Shown: positions 35,402 to 45,748, numbered from the stretch's first letter. The stretch: 64,000 nt of DNA from Bradyrhizobium sp. CIAT3101 (GCF_029714945.1 NZ_CP121634.1:8329001-8393000), one strand, 5' to 3'. Numbers and translations: made by a program. Notes: generated from the letters alone by a model not told the origin.

Positions 35402-36607
35402 ATGGAAATCATAAAGTTCGGAACGCGCCGCGCACGACGCCGGCACGTACAAATGGTTAGAGCTTTGATGACTGATCAAACAGCAACAGCCGCGACAGAA
35501 CGCAGGTCGACCTCACCCGACAGAGACCTGAGTTTTGATTTCGCTAAAGGAATTCTCATTATTTTGGTCATTGTTGGCCATCTTTTACAATATATCATGT
35601 ACCGAGATAATCAGTATTGGTATTCGCCGTACTTCAAATCAATTTACATGTTTCACATGCCTCTCTTTATGGGAATAAGCGGATATCTTTCCTCGGGCGC
35701 GCATTTGCAAAAAACTTTTACTCGGGGCGTCCAGGAGCGCGCGATTCAGTTACTGTTGCCCGCGCTCTTCTGGTCCACGCTCATGGAAGCAGTTAAGTTG
35801 GCCGCATTTACGCCCGCTCTGCCAAGCGGTCTGCTGGGCTTTCCAAGCGAATTGGCAGGCGCATACTGGTTCGTTTGGGCAAACTTTGCTTCTTTTCTTC
35901 TCGTTGGGCTTCTCAGCGCCGCCGGTCTGGGCTCGACAAGGATCATATCCATATCTGCAGTCCTAGTCGCGTTCGCGCCCGTTACATTTTCGATTGCTCC
36001 GTTGATTAGGTACACCTATCCGTTTTTTTGCCTCGGACTCCTACTCGCCAGGTCTGACTGGCGGACGAGCGCTCTTATACGTCACAAATCGATTTTATTC
36101 TTCTTACTCTCTGGTCTGGCTCTCGTATGCTTCCTTGCCTGGGGCAAGGAGACCTATGTCTACAACAATCTCGTTCTGGTCTACGATGTGCAGTCGGCCA
36201 AGCAAGTATTGCTGATGTTCATTGGCTCTGCAGCTGCCTCTGCTGTTGCCTTTGAGGTGGTGCTGCGATGCTGGCAGTTTTCCCATTCAAGTCGGATTGC
36301 TCGCTTTATCGCCGTGGAGCTGGGTCAGAGCACGTTGGTTCTCTACCTTATCCAAGCAAGCCTCTTTCGACTCATGGACCTCGTCCAATTTGGAGAACTT
36401 TGGAATTTTCCGGCTAGAATAGCTATCGCAATTGCGCTTTGCATCACGATTGTTGTGATCGGGATAAGCGTTCGCCGGAGTGTGGGCGGCCTTGGATTCA
36501 TGTCGCGACTTGTCCTCGGAGCGAAGCCACGCTCAACTCTGCCAAACACTCAGTTTGCTGTGCCAAACTGTGGCGAGAGCTATACTGCGCAACCTACCAA
36601 GCGATAG
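35402..36607 (+). CDS. acyltransferase-3 family membrane protein (NolL-like)
   Basis: A 401-residue membrane acetyltransferase. It has the acyltransferase-3 start FDFAKGILIILVIVGHLLQYIM near residues 45-65 (with the catalytic-type histidine), FKSIYMFHMPLFMGISGYL, and about ten membrane segments. NolL, the family member in rhizobia, acetylates the fucose on Nod factors, which fits nodZ being present at 56.8 kb. An exopolysaccharide acetylase is the other option. Base composition is lower in G+C than neighbours. An IS element begins 77 bp after its stop. Confidence 0.7.
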   Translation: MEIIKFGTRRARRRHVQMVRALMTDQTATAATERRSTSPDRDLSFDFAKGILIILVIVGHLLQYIMYRDNQYWYSPYFKSIYMFHMPLFMGISGYLSSGAHLQKTFTRGVQERAIQLLLPALFWSTLMEAVKLAAFTPALPSGLLGFPSELAGAYWFVWANFASFLLVGLLSAAGLGSTRIISISAVLVAFAPVTFSIAPLIRYTYPFFCLGLLLARSDWRTSALIRHKSILFFLLSGLALVCFLAWGKETYVYNNLVLVYDVQSAKQVLLMFIGSAAASAVAFEVVLRCWQFSHSSRIARFIAVELGQSTLVLYLIQASLFRLMDLVQFGELWNFPARIAIAIALCITIVVIGISVRRSVGGLGFMSRLVLGAKPRSTLPNTQFAVPNCGESYTAQPTKR

Positions 36608-36761
36608 CTGGCACAAGCGCACTTTGAAGGCTCGGCGTCGTCGCGCAACCGCCCGGCCTCGACTTTGCTCGGCGTCGGTGATCTGAGACCGGAAAACTGG
36701 ACCATTTTTGGTTAGAGTCTTGCGCTGCGTAAATCCACTCGGCTGGGAGGAGCGGAAGACG

Positions 36762-37028
36762 ATGAAGGCCTCGAAGTTTTCGGACGTCCAGAAGGCGTTT
36801 ATCCTGAAGCAGGGCAATGACGGGGTCCCGGTTGCGGACATCTGCCGCAAGGCCGGGATCAGCCAGGCGACCTATTTCAACTGGAAGAAGAGGTACGACG
36901 GACTGCTGCCGACCGAGATGCGCCGGTTGAAGCAGCTTGAGGACGAGAACGCCAAGCTGAAGAAGCTGGTGGCGGATCTGTCGCTCGACAAGGAGATGCT
37001 GCAGGACGTGATCCGCCGAAAGCTGTGA
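36762..37028 (+). CDS. IS3-family transposase OrfA
   Basis: An 88-residue helix-turn-helix protein (MKASKFSDVQKAFILKQGN...PVADICRKAGISQATYFNWKKRY) with a leucine-zipper-like end (LKQLEDENAKLKKLVADLSL). I start it at the ATG at 36762; the longer frame begins in the IS end. Its TGA overlaps the GTG start of orfB. Confidence 0.88.
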   Translation: MKASKFSDVQKAFILKQGNDGVPVADICRKAGISQATYFNWKKRYDGLLPTEMRRLKQLEDENAKLKKLVADLSLDKEMLQDVIRRKL

Positions 37029-37865
37029 AGCCTGGTCGGAAGCGCAAGCTCGTCGACGAAGTTTGTGGTGAGTGGCAGGTGTCGATCCGCAAGGCCTGCG
37101 CGACCCTCGAGTTCGATCGGTCGACCTACCACTACAAGTCTCGTCGCTCCGGCCAGGCGGCTCTGGAAACTCGGATCAAGGAGATCTGCCATGTCCGTGT
37201 ACGCTACGGCTATCGCCGCGTTCACGTGATGCTGCGCCGTGAGGGGGTGGCGTCACGGCCAGAACAAGACCCGCCGCATCTATCGCGAATTGGGCCTGCA
37301 ATTGCGCAACAAGTCTCCCAAGCGTCGGGTCAAGGCCAAACTACGCGATGACCGTCGGCCGGCGACGCGGGCCAATGAAACCTGGGCGATGGACTTTGTC
37401 CATGACCAATTGGCAACCGGCGGCAAGCTCCGGGTGCTTACGATCATCGACATTTTCTCCCGCTTCTCGCCGGCGCTGGAGCCGCGGTTCACCTTCCGCG
37501 GCACCGATGTCGTGGCAATACTGGAAAGGGTTTGCAATGAAGTGGGATTCCCGGCGACGATCCGCGTCGATCAAGGCAGCGAGTTTGTGTCGCGCGACCT
37601 TGACCTGTGGGCCTACCAGCGCGGCGTCACGTTGGACTTCTCACGGCCGGGCAAGCCGACCGATAACGCCTTCATCGAAGCCTTCAACGGGCGCTTCCGA
37701 GCTGAATGCCTCAACGCCCACTGGTTCCTGTCCCTTGCGGACGCCCAGGAAAAAGTGGAGACTTGGCGCAGATACTACAATGAGGAACGGCCCCACGGGG
37801 CGATCGGCAATCAGCCGCCGATTTTGCTGCAAAACCACGTCGGCGCCACCAGCCTGCCGGCGTGA
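37025..37865 (+). pseudogene. IS3-family transposase OrfB, frameshifted
   Basis: The DDE integrase is split. The first frame runs from GTG 37025 through [14 protein letters not shown], then goes wrong at a run of five G (37243-37247). The second frame continues [20 protein letters not shown] to the end at 37865. Removing one G rejoins them. The catalytic residues are in the second frame: [17 protein letters not shown] and [16 protein letters not shown]. The copy should be inactive unless frameshifting occurs. Confidence 0.8.
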
Positions 37866-37912
37866 TCAGAGGCGCAAAACTCTAGTTCTCGGTGGTCCAA
37901 AGTTCGGTCTCG

Positions 37913-38787
37913 CTGCAAAAACTCCGAGACTTTAATTGCCGCTGGATGAAACTTCAGTGGCAGGCCATCGGCTGTAGCGGTCCGGCTTCTTGTGAAGCTT
38001 GTCTCCACACTTAAGCTAACCGTGAGATAAGCGAATGGCGTGATCACCGACGAGTCCTTGAGAAGCGCGCTGTAGGCTTCCGATAGCGATCGCACCTAGG
38101 CAGCTGCAATGAATAGGTTCAATTGTCCTCTCTCCAATCCTCTCCGTTTTCCGCAACACTTCTGAAGTGGGCAACTTTTGTTGAAAAGATCTGCCGGATT
38201 TGATTGGCTGCGCGGCAAAGTTGATCGCGTTGCGGCCAATTCCGATCAACATCTCGCTTCTGTGCTATGCCCGCGAAAACGCCGCCTCAGCTCACCCTCA
38301 AGATGCAAATGCGCTCATGGCAGATTAAGATGACTTATGCGAGCCCGCAGAAAGGGGTTGAAACGTACGCTGCGTCAGCTTGTAGGATCAAGAATGACAA
38401 AGGAGACCCACGTCGCCGCGTAGACGGTCGGGTGGATAGAACGAATGATTTGATGAATCGGTCGTTCTCGCAGCCCCTCCCCGTCGCGGCCCGAATTTGG
38501 CAGGCAAGCGCGCAGCACGCGTCCACTGAAGTCATCAGGTCGGAGAGAGGCCGGAAGACTCAATAGGCCCTGTGTTCTATCCACGAGGTGAATGGCCTCC
38601 ATCATAACAATCTATTTTACCAACCCTGATGAAGGCTGCTAGTCAAAACGGCGATTGAGCTGGGGGATAGTGCAGGTCGTGAGGATTAACCGTCGACTGT
38701 TAAGGTCAGTTGCTCTGGGCAGCCTAGTTGGCCCCTACGCAACGGTAAGGCTCAAGAATGGCCTTTTGAACGGTTGCCAGCAGTGTC
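37913..38787. other. gene-poor stretch after the IS3 element
   Basis: Short frames only. A minus-strand frame (to 38095) reads SVITPFAYLTVSLSVETSFT and runs into the IS end, so it may be the stump of an interrupted gene, but I cannot name it. Confidence 0.35.
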
Positions 38788-39510
38788 TTGTCAAGCCGCA
38801 ACTACGCCGCGCTGGAGGTCAGCACGGTGAAGGTAGATTCGTGTGCCAGAACGATGCATGAGGCAGCCATGACTATGAGTGTATACGGGTCCAGTAAATC
38901 CACGACGGCGGAGCCCCTAAATCAAGCCTATCGGGAGATGACGTTTGGTTTTTTTACGCAACTCATTCGATCTTTCGCTTTTCCTCTCCGAGTTTTGACC
39001 AACTCAATTTCCGTTAGACTGAAGGCTGATGCTCCCACACATATCGTCACTGCGTCACCCTCAGGAGAATGTGCTCATCACCCTCCTTTATGCGATTCGC
39101 ACGTTCAATATCTAAAACAAACCATTGAGTCGCAAATTGAAGAGGTTGCCAGACTGATCTGTGAGGACGAGAGCGCGCTCGAAGCGACCCGATTCCTCAA
39201 CGCGCTTACAAGCGAGCTGGTAAAGGCGAAGCTCGGCATGTGTTCACACCTCGACGAGCGAGCCGGTAGTGCGCTGAACAGAGGCAATGCAAATCGTCTC
39301 GAACAGAAACACGGAACACTGTACGAGCCGGAACAACTTTCTACCCTGGGACGGCTTTTTGATGGGGCCGTCTTGGCATTACCTCCAAGCATGCGAACTC
39401 CAATTAACCGGATCGAGATCGCCAAACTCATTCTAGAACGCGCATCTATTGACCAAGCCGATCCGGAGCTTCTTATTAAGTTGATTACCGCCCTTGTCGC
39501 TGCCGCCTGA
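38788..39510 (+). CDS. hypothetical protein (up to 240 aa)
   Basis: I do not recognise this protein. The C-terminal two thirds look coding: IEEVARLICEDESALEATRFLNALTSELVKAKLG and TPINRIEIAKLILERASIDQADPELLIKLITALVAAA, helical and regular. The true start may be a later ATG (for example MTMSVYG near 38872). It has no signal peptide or clear membrane segment. Confidence 0.5.
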   Translation: MSSRNYAALEVSTVKVDSCARTMHEAAMTMSVYGSSKSTTAEPLNQAYREMTFGFFTQLIRSFAFPLRVLTNSISVRLKADAPTHIVTASPSGECAHHPPLCDSHVQYLKQTIESQIEEVARLICEDESALEATRFLNALTSELVKAKLGMCSHLDERAGSALNRGNANRLEQKHGTLYEPEQLSTLGRLFDGAVLALPPSMRTPINRIEIAKLILERASIDQADPELLIKLITALVAAA

Positions 39511-39893
39511 TATAGCCGATCCACCTCCTCTGCCGCGCCATAACGCGATCCAGACAGAGAACTGATTCTTACAAGAAGTGACGTCGAGCCGCATTCGCCT
39601 CCGCGTGGACGGCTCGACACTTCCGCGATCTCGAGCACATCGCAAATGTCTAATCCGCTCACCCGCGCGCCGAATTCGCGGCCAGGCGAACCAATGCCAG
39701 GTATGGCTGGATCTTCATCGAAGCTGCTGTTTCGCCTAACCGCTGCCTGAGCCCGCTGATCCACAGAGATCACCTGATCCATTGTTGGCAGCGATCGTTT
39801 CGGTTTCGCAAACACTCGCAAGCTTTCTCGCGCTCTGGATCCGAGCCCATTCATTAAGGTCCGTTTGCTCGCAGCTTCCCTGCCCGCGGCCGT

Positions 39894-40292
39894 TCAACTC
39901 AACGCGCGAATCACGGCAAGGACAATAGCTATCCACGTGGCGACGCAGAACAATAAGGCGAAGCGCCACGCACTTACCCTGACTTGACGGCGCCAGCTGA
40001 CCAGGTCTGATGCGCACCCGGTAAAGCAGCGGCCCCGAACAACGTCGATCATCTGACGGTAGTCGTGAAATTCAAACTGCTGTCGATTTTTGCGGATGTA
40101 CTTGATTCGATCCTGAGGTGAGAAGCAGTAGGCCCATATGTTTTGTGCTCTCTCCTGCTCGTCCTCAGAGCGGCCGCATTTGTCGGCTACGGTATCATGA
40201 GCTCCGGGCAAGATGATGCTGTGCTCTGTACCGAGCGTGTAAATTGGTAGCATGTGGGGCATGGCGCGCACCTTTCGTGTTCCGCTATCCAC
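39894..40292 (-). CDS. hypothetical single-pass membrane protein (132 aa)
   Basis: A 132-residue protein with an N-terminal soluble part (AQNIWAYCFSPQDRIKYIRKNRQQFEFHDYRQMIDVVRGRC) and a C-terminal anchor (RFALLFCVATWIAIVLAVI). No family recognised. It stands alone between gene-poor stretches. Confidence 0.5.
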   Translation of the reverse strand: MDSGTRKVRAMPHMLPIYTLGTEHSIILPGAHDTVADKCGRSEDEQERAQNIWAYCFSPQDRIKYIRKNRQQFEFHDYRQMIDVVRGRCFTGCASDLVSWRRQVRVSAWRFALLFCVATWIAIVLAVIRALS

Positions 40293-41258
40293 GCCTACAA
40301 TGTGACGTTACGTGAGTTTCAAGCTATTCTTCTCGTCTTGACCAGATCTAGTAGTCCCGGCTGCAACCTTGCTCACATTTCGAACCTGAGCGCCTTCAAC
40401 TGGCGACGCAGCAATCGCTAGCCGAGTAGGCCAACAGCAGTCCGCACACCTCCTATTGGCCGCGTTTGCGGCAGAACAATCCCAAGCTCTGAGCGATTTC
40501 GCAGGATCTGCACGGTACGCTGCCATCGGGCGAGCCGCTTCGAATGTCTCTTCCGTCTACCGTGAAGCAAATTTGTAGACAGTCGCTCGTGAGCGGCTGC
40601 CGCCGGCATAGTAATTCACAAATTTCATCGGACAACCGGCTCGGAGGGGTTGAACCGCACGTAACGTCAAATTGTACGATCTCGAACAAGTAGCGATGGT
40701 CTCCGGCGGGCCGACGCCTCTGACGAGTTCAAGGATGGCCGATGTCTCAGCCTGTTCAGATCTACACCGCACGACACTATGACGGTCCAAACCTCCTACA
40801 TGCGTGGAATTGCCTGCCGTTTTTGGTCCATCTTGGCCGAACCACAGGGACGCCGGAGTTGAGCGCATCTCCTTTCGCCAATTGTGAGAGAGTTCGGGTC
40901 CCTTCAGACGCTCAACGCCGCCTTGGACCGTGTACCCCTCCTCACAAATCGACTTGGTATGATGCAGCACGCTCCCATGCGCCACGAGGCTGTCCGACAC
41001 AGAACATTTTTGGTGGCGATAGTGGGGCGCAGTTAACTCGCATCCATGACGAGTAGCGATTGTCCCTTATCAGCCACCCTCGGATGCATTCTCCGTCGCG
41101 GTGAACCGACTGATGGTTCAAACCCGAGTTCCGGCGGCGCGTTCAGCCGTCCTCCCGGAAGTGCGGCCAATCCGAGCCTTTACCCTACTTTCTCAGACAC
41201 GCACCGTTGAAACTCACAAGAAGGCCAGTGCGGCGCCAAGCACTCTCAAGAGGATATC
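40293..41258. other. gene-poor stretch
   Basis: Almost 1 kb of short overlapping frames on both strands with no recognisable protein, repeat or promoter. Confidence 0.4.
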
Positions 41259-41555
41259 GTGAATCGAAGGCAGCTACTTTTTTCTCCTCGAAGCTATAGA
41301 GCAGGTCGGCATGTGACCGCTTTCATTGCTTTTGTGGCGATGAGCTCTCTAGGTGCTGTGGCCCGAGATCGAGGGGCTACGGAGGAGGAGAAACGGGCGT
41401 GCACCCCGGATGTGTTTCGGTTGTGTAGCGGCGCCATACCGGATGTCGCTGCAATCACTGCTTGTCTAAGAACAAAGCTCAACAGCTTAAGTGACCCGTG
41501 TCGGTACGTGATGTCGGCGCATGACAGCACAAAAGTGAAGACGGACTCGAAATGA
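41259..41555 (+). CDS. secreted small Cys-rich protein
   Basis: A 98-residue protein starting at GTG 41259, with a likely signal peptide (HVTAFIAFVAMSSLGAVA, cut near residue 35). The mature part has a cysteine repeat: ACTPDVFRLCSGAIPDVAAITACLRTKLNSLSDPC. Small periplasmic proteins of this kind are common in Bradyrhizobium; role unknown. Confidence 0.65.
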   Translation: MNRRQLLFSPRSYRAGRHVTAFIAFVAMSSLGAVARDRGATEEEKRACTPDVFRLCSGAIPDVAAITACLRTKLNSLSDPCRYVMSAHDSTKVKTDSK

Positions 41556-41707
41556 CGGTCGAACCAATGTGTCGCAATCGCGCCACGTGTCCCGATCCAC
41601 AGGATCGTGGCTAGCGCGTCGTGACTAGAAATAGCCTCGAGGGTCTCGCGTAGACCCGACGGCTCTCAAACGCCGAAGACTCGATTTGTGTTAGAGCGAA
41701 TGCGCGA

Positions 41708-43183
41708 ATGCAGAAATTTCCATTCGATACAGTTCTGATCGCCAACAGGGGCGAGATCGCCGTCCGTATCCTGAAGACCTTGCGACAGTTGGGCTTACGT
41801 TCAGCTGTCGTCTACCACGATGTGGATGCGGCCACACCAGCCGTTGCCATGGCGGATACAGCAATCGCGATCGAGGGCTCTTCCCCAATTGCTGCCTATC
41901 TTGACGCCGAGCAAATCATCGCCGCCGCCCGCAGAGCTAACGCCGGCGCGTTGCATCCTGGCTATGGGTTCTTGTCGGAGAGCGCCGATTTTGCGAGAGC
42001 CGTCGCAGGGACCGGCATTGCATTCGTCGGGCCAGCCCCCGAAAGCATCGAGCTGATGGGTGATAAGATCCGCGCCCGGAGATTTGCTCAGCAGATCGGA
42101 TTTCCGGTAGGCCCCTCAGTTATCGAAGAAGACGAACCGGAAACCTTCGCATCCAGAGCTCGGGCCCTTGGCTTACCTTTGCTGGTGAAGCCTTCGGCAG
42201 GCGGTGGTGGCAAGGGCATGCGGATCGTGCGCGATCTCGACACCCTCGACGACGCAATTGCTCAAGCTGGACGCGAGGGGCTGCGCTACTTCGGAGATAG
42301 CCGCCTGTACGTGGAGCGCTATGTTGAGAAACCGCGCCACATCGAAGTGCAGGTGCTAGGCGATTTCTTCGGAAATGTCGTCCACCTGTTCGAACGCGAG
42401 TGCTCGGTACAGCGCCGCTTTCAGAAGATCATCGAGGAGACGCCTTCGCCTGCCCTATCCGTAGAATTGCGGGAACGGGTCTGTGAAATGGCGGTCGGCA
42501 TCGCTCGTAGCGCCAACTATCGAAATGCAGGAACCGTCGAATTTATCTTTGATGGACAAGAGTTCTACTTCCTTGAGATGAATACTCGGCTTCAAGTCGA
42601 GCATCCCGTGACTGAAATGGTCACTGGCGTCGATCTCGTTGCCCAACAGCTCCATATCGCCGCGGGGCACGAACTCACATTTTCGCAATCCGACATCGTC
42701 TCCAAAGGTCATGCAATTGAAGCGAGGCTATACGCCGAAGCCCCTGAACGCGAATACGCGCCAACCACCGGCAAGATTCTCATGTTGGAGTACCCAGAAT
42801 GCGACGGCGTGCGCATCGATAGCGGTATCGTCCAAGGTCAGCAGATCACGCCCGCATTTGATTCGATGCTCGCAAAAGTCGTCGCACATTCAACTACACG
42901 CCGTGAAGCCGCATTGAAGGCGGCACATGCGATGCGACAGCTAGTTCTTCTTGGCTGCGAGACGAACGCCGACTTTCTGGCCCGCCTGCTCATGGACGAC
43001 ACATTTTTGAGCGGCCAGATCCATACCGGTTATCTCGATGAACATCCGCACCTGGCCAAAGGCCCATGTGGAAGCGACCTGCCCGCCATTTTGGCAGCCG
43101 GAGCACTCCTGACAAGGAGCGTTCGGAATTCGGCAGACGCCGTGCCCAGGCTTCACGCGGAGCTCGGCAAGTGGAGAAACTGA
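41708..43183 (+). CDS. accC: biotin carboxylase subunit of an acyl-CoA carboxylase
   Basis: A 491-residue ATP-grasp biotin carboxylase that loads CO2 onto biotin. It has DTVLIANRGEIAVRILKTLRQLG, LHPGYGFLSES, PLLVKPSAGGGGKGMRIV near residue 160, ECSVQRRFQKIIEE and NTRLQVEHPVTEMVTG near residue 295. It lacks a fused biotin domain; that is encoded by the next gene one base further. Together with the 43.7-kb transferase this forms a three-gene methylcrotonyl/propionyl-CoA-type carboxylase. Confidence 0.92.
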   Translation: MQKFPFDTVLIANRGEIAVRILKTLRQLGLRSAVVYHDVDAATPAVAMADTAIAIEGSSPIAAYLDAEQIIAAARRANAGALHPGYGFLSESADFARAVAGTGIAFVGPAPESIELMGDKIRARRFAQQIGFPVGPSVIEEDEPETFASRARALGLPLLVKPSAGGGGKGMRIVRDLDTLDDAIAQAGREGLRYFGDSRLYVERYVEKPRHIEVQVLGDFFGNVVHLFERECSVQRRFQKIIEETPSPALSVELRERVCEMAVGIARSANYRNAGTVEFIFDGQEFYFLEMNTRLQVEHPVTEMVTGVDLVAQQLHIAAGHELTFSQSDIVSKGHAIEARLYAEAPEREYAPTTGKILMLEYPECDGVRIDSGIVQGQQITPAFDSMLAKVVAHSTTRREAALKAAHAMRQLVLLGCETNADFLARLLMDDTFLSGQIHTGYLDEHPHLAKGPCGSDLPAILAAGALLTRSVRNSADAVPRLHAELGKWRN

Positions 43184-43184
43184 C

Positions 43185-43688
43185 GTGAAGCACTGTTTTG
43201 GGCTCAATGACGAGAACTATGAATTGTGGCTTTCACCTGGCCAACACGACTATCGCCTTCACTTGGGCGATGAGGTAATTGCGCCGGTGGCACTCTCAGA
43301 TCATTTAGACGGAAGCGCTCACCTTGTCATTGCAAGCGAGGCCGTGCCGGTCAGATTTGCAATCGAAGGTGACACACTTCACCTGCATATCCGTGGCAGG
43401 ACACACATCCTGCGATACCGCGATCCATTGCGAGAACTTGGGAGCTCGGACGAGCAGGCAAGTCATCTTGTGGCCCGCGCGCCAATGCCCGGCGTCGTGA
43501 TTGCGATCGCGGTTTGCCACGGTGATGTGGTCTGCGCAGGCGCGACGCTGATGGTGGTCGAGAGTATGAAGTTGGAAGTTGTCGTACGTGCCCCTCGTGG
43601 CGGTGTAATCGAGCGCATTCACTTTGGTGTAGGCGAAAGCTTTGAGCGAGGCGTGGTTTTGGTTACGTTTTCCGAGGAAGGGCGCTGA
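43185..43688 (+). CDS. biotin carboxyl carrier protein
   Basis: A 167-residue carrier. The C-terminal half is a biotinyl domain: ARAPMPGVVIAIAVCHGDVVCAGATLMVVESMKLEVVVRAP, where the lysine in ESMKLE carries biotin. The N-terminal half resembles the linker domain of three-subunit acyl-CoA carboxylases. It starts at GTG 43185 right after the carboxylase stop and is one base from the transferase start, so the three genes are one operon. Confidence 0.88.
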   Translation: MKHCFGLNDENYELWLSPGQHDYRLHLGDEVIAPVALSDHLDGSAHLVIASEAVPVRFAIEGDTLHLHIRGRTHILRYRDPLRELGSSDEQASHLVARAPMPGVVIAIAVCHGDVVCAGATLMVVESMKLEVVVRAPRGGVIERIHFGVGESFERGVVLVTFSEEGR

Positions 43689-43689
43689 C

Positions 43690-45297
43690 ATGCAGCGGAT
43701 CGTCTCTCGGGTGGACACCACGTCGCAAGAATTTCGTCTCAACGAGCTCCATAACCGACGACTTGCGGCCGAACTGAAGGAACGACAGCGTTCCGCTCGC
43801 TTCGCTCGACCCGCGAGAGACCTTAAGCGTCTGCGGCAGCAAAACAAGCTCTTCGTTCGCGATCGGATCGATGCGCTGCTTGATCCAGAAACTCCATTTC
43901 TCGAGCTATCAACGCTCGCGGGCAACAAGGCCTACGATGGTGAGGTGCCAGGCGCAGGGCAGATTGTCGGCGTTGGCATTGTTGCTGGTCGCGAGGTCAT
44001 CGTTCACGCGGATGATGCCAGCGTGAAGGGCGGCGCTTGGTATCCGTTATCCGTCAAGAAAATTGTGCGGGCGCTGGACATTGCAATCGAGAACCGTCTT
44101 ATGGTGGTGCATCTTTGCGACTGCGCCGGCGGCTTCTTGCCTCTGCAAGCGGAATTCTTCGCAGATCGCTACCACGCAGGCCGAATCCTGCGTAATCAAT
44201 CAATTCTCTCAAAGATGGAAGTGCCGCAGGTAGCCATCGTCATGGGCCACTGTACTGCAGGAGGTGCCTACGTTCCGACGCTGAGCGATTACAACATCAT
44301 CGTGCGGGGGAATGGAGCCGTCTTTCTCGGCGGACCTCCGGTCGTAAAGGCCGCCACCGGAGAAGTGGTATCAGCCGAAGAGCTCGGTGGCGCTGAAATC
44401 CATACGAGCGTGTCGGGAGCGAGTGACTACCTCGCTACAAGCGAAATGCATGCGATTGCCATCGCGCGGGACATTGTCGCTCACATGAAGCGTCCAACGA
44501 AAGAAGCCGTTAATCGGGCCGCTCCGGAGCTTCCCGTCTACGGCGCATCTGAGCTATACGGCATTATTCCAAAAGATCCCCGCGTTCAATTTGACATTCT
44601 GGAGATCATCGCTCGCCTCGTGGATGGTAGCCGGTTCCATGAGTATCAGCCTAGCTATGACCAAAGCCTGATATGCGGTTTCGCGCGTCTTCAAGGTTAT
44701 CAAATCGGGATTGTTGCAAATAATGGCGTGCTGCAGAACCACAGTGTTCTGAAGGGCGCTCACTTCATCCAACTCTGCGATAAGAACCGAACGCCATTGC
44801 TCTTCCTGCAGAATACCACTGGCTTTATGGTCGGACGAGAATACGAACATGATGGCATCACCAAGAATGGCGCCAACCTCATCATGGCCGTTGCCGCAGC
44901 GTCGGTCCCCAAACTTACAGTGATCTGCAACGCCTCTCACGGAGCAGGAACATTCGCTATGGCGGGTCGCGCGTTCGACCCCCGCTTTATGTTTACCTGG
45001 CCGCAATCGCAGATTTCGGCCATGGGCGCGGAGCAAGCGGCAGGCGTACTCACCCATGTCAAAGCAAAGCAATTGGCTCGTGAAGGAGGGCGCTTGTCGG
45101 ACCAAGAACTGGCAGCCATTCGAGAACCAATTATGAAGGAGTATCGGGCGCGATCAAGCGCCTATTATGCGACTTCGGAGCTTTGGGATGACGGCATTCT
45201 TGATCCCGTAGATACCCGAAACGCGCTCTCAATCGCCTTAAGCGCGTCGCTTAATGCTCCAATCGAATCGCCCCACTACGGTGTCTTTCGAATGTAG
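43690..45297 (+). CDS. acyl-CoA carboxylase carboxyltransferase (methylcrotonyl-CoA type)
   Basis: A 535-residue carboxyltransferase closest in pattern to the methylcrotonyl-CoA carboxylase beta chain. It has FVRDRIDALLDPETPFLELSTLAG, MGHCTAGGAYVPTLSDYNIIV, GGPPVVKAATGEVVSAEELGGA, LFLQNTTGFMVGREYEHDGI and GAGTFAMAGRAFDPRF. I use the ATG at 43690 following GAAGG; the frame starts 48 bp earlier inside the carrier gene. The acyl-CoA it works on is uncertain. Confidence 0.9.
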   Translation: MQRIVSRVDTTSQEFRLNELHNRRLAAELKERQRSARFARPARDLKRLRQQNKLFVRDRIDALLDPETPFLELSTLAGNKAYDGEVPGAGQIVGVGIVAGREVIVHADDASVKGGAWYPLSVKKIVRALDIAIENRLMVVHLCDCAGGFLPLQAEFFADRYHAGRILRNQSILSKMEVPQVAIVMGHCTAGGAYVPTLSDYNIIVRGNGAVFLGGPPVVKAATGEVVSAEELGGAEIHTSVSGASDYLATSEMHAIAIARDIVAHMKRPTKEAVNRAAPELPVYGASELYGIIPKDPRVQFDILEIIARLVDGSRFHEYQPSYDQSLICGFARLQGYQIGIVANNGVLQNHSVLKGAHFIQLCDKNRTPLLFLQNTTGFMVGREYEHDGITKNGANLIMAVAAASVPKLTVICNASHGAGTFAMAGRAFDPRFMFTWPQSQISAMGAEQAAGVLTHVKAKQLAREGGRLSDQELAAIREPIMKEYRARSSAYYATSELWDDGILDPVDTRNALSIALSASLNAPIESPHYGVFRM

Positions 45298-45493
45298 CCT
45301 TGCGGTTCGCGCGCAGCGAGTTGGGCACAGTTTGACTACGATCCGTCGCGCTGACGCTGACTTCACACGTCGGAGAGCTGCAACTCTAGTCGAGCTTTCC
45401 ACTCCACCCGACGCGCTACTCCCTTCGGCGGAACGCACTTATTTCCACCGACCCGAAACCAGTAACAAGCTGACACCTGCCGAAGTCCCGCCC

Positions 45494-45748
45494 ATGCAAT
45501 GCCCGAAATGTCATGCCAATGATCAAAACGTGTCACATGATCCCTGGAGCGGTCGCCCTGTGATCGCCTGTAAAGCCTGCGGCGACTTTGTTGAGAACGA
45601 GTTGATCGAGCGCGAAAGAGCATACGCCATCATCACCGGAGTCGTGGCATCTCACTTGATTGGCGAGCACAAGGGTGGCGCTCAGCGCGTCGCATGCGAG
45701 ATCCTCGAAGCTCTTAAGAGTGCCGGCATGACGATTCATCGCGCCTGA
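45494..45748 (+). CDS. small zinc-ribbon protein
   Basis: An 84-residue protein beginning MQCPKCHANDQNVSHDPW and IACKACGDFVENELIER: two CxxC pairs, a zinc ribbon, followed by a helical half (AYAIITGVVASHLIGEHKGGAQRV). The ATG at 45494 is chosen because the ribbon starts right there; the frame upstream to 45254 looks non-coding. It lies between the carboxylase operon and the ParA-like gene. Function unknown. Confidence 0.6.
   Translation: MQCPKCHANDQNVSHDPWSGRPVIACKACGDFVENELIERERAYAIITGVVASHLIGEHKGGAQRVACEILEALKSAGMTIHRA

Larger units (their letters stand above)
36685..37911 (+). mobile_element. IS3-family insertion sequence (about 1.23 kb)
   Basis: Inverted ends match imperfectly: GAGACCG at 36685-36691 against its complement at 37905-37911, then further in (C/T)TGGACCA and TAGAGT-TTGCGC on both ends. 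It encodes orfA and a frameshifted orfB. No short target repeat is visible at the flanks, so the insertion may be old or the ends off by a base. Confidence 0.8.

Noticed and set aside
38380..38400. Second tts-box-like match (GTCAGCTTGTAGGATCAAG)
   Set aside because: The TCG core is missing and no likely effector gene follows.
41593..41607. Hairpin CGATCC-ACA-GGATCG as terminator after the small secreted protein
   Set aside because: The stem is only 6 bp and no T-run follows.
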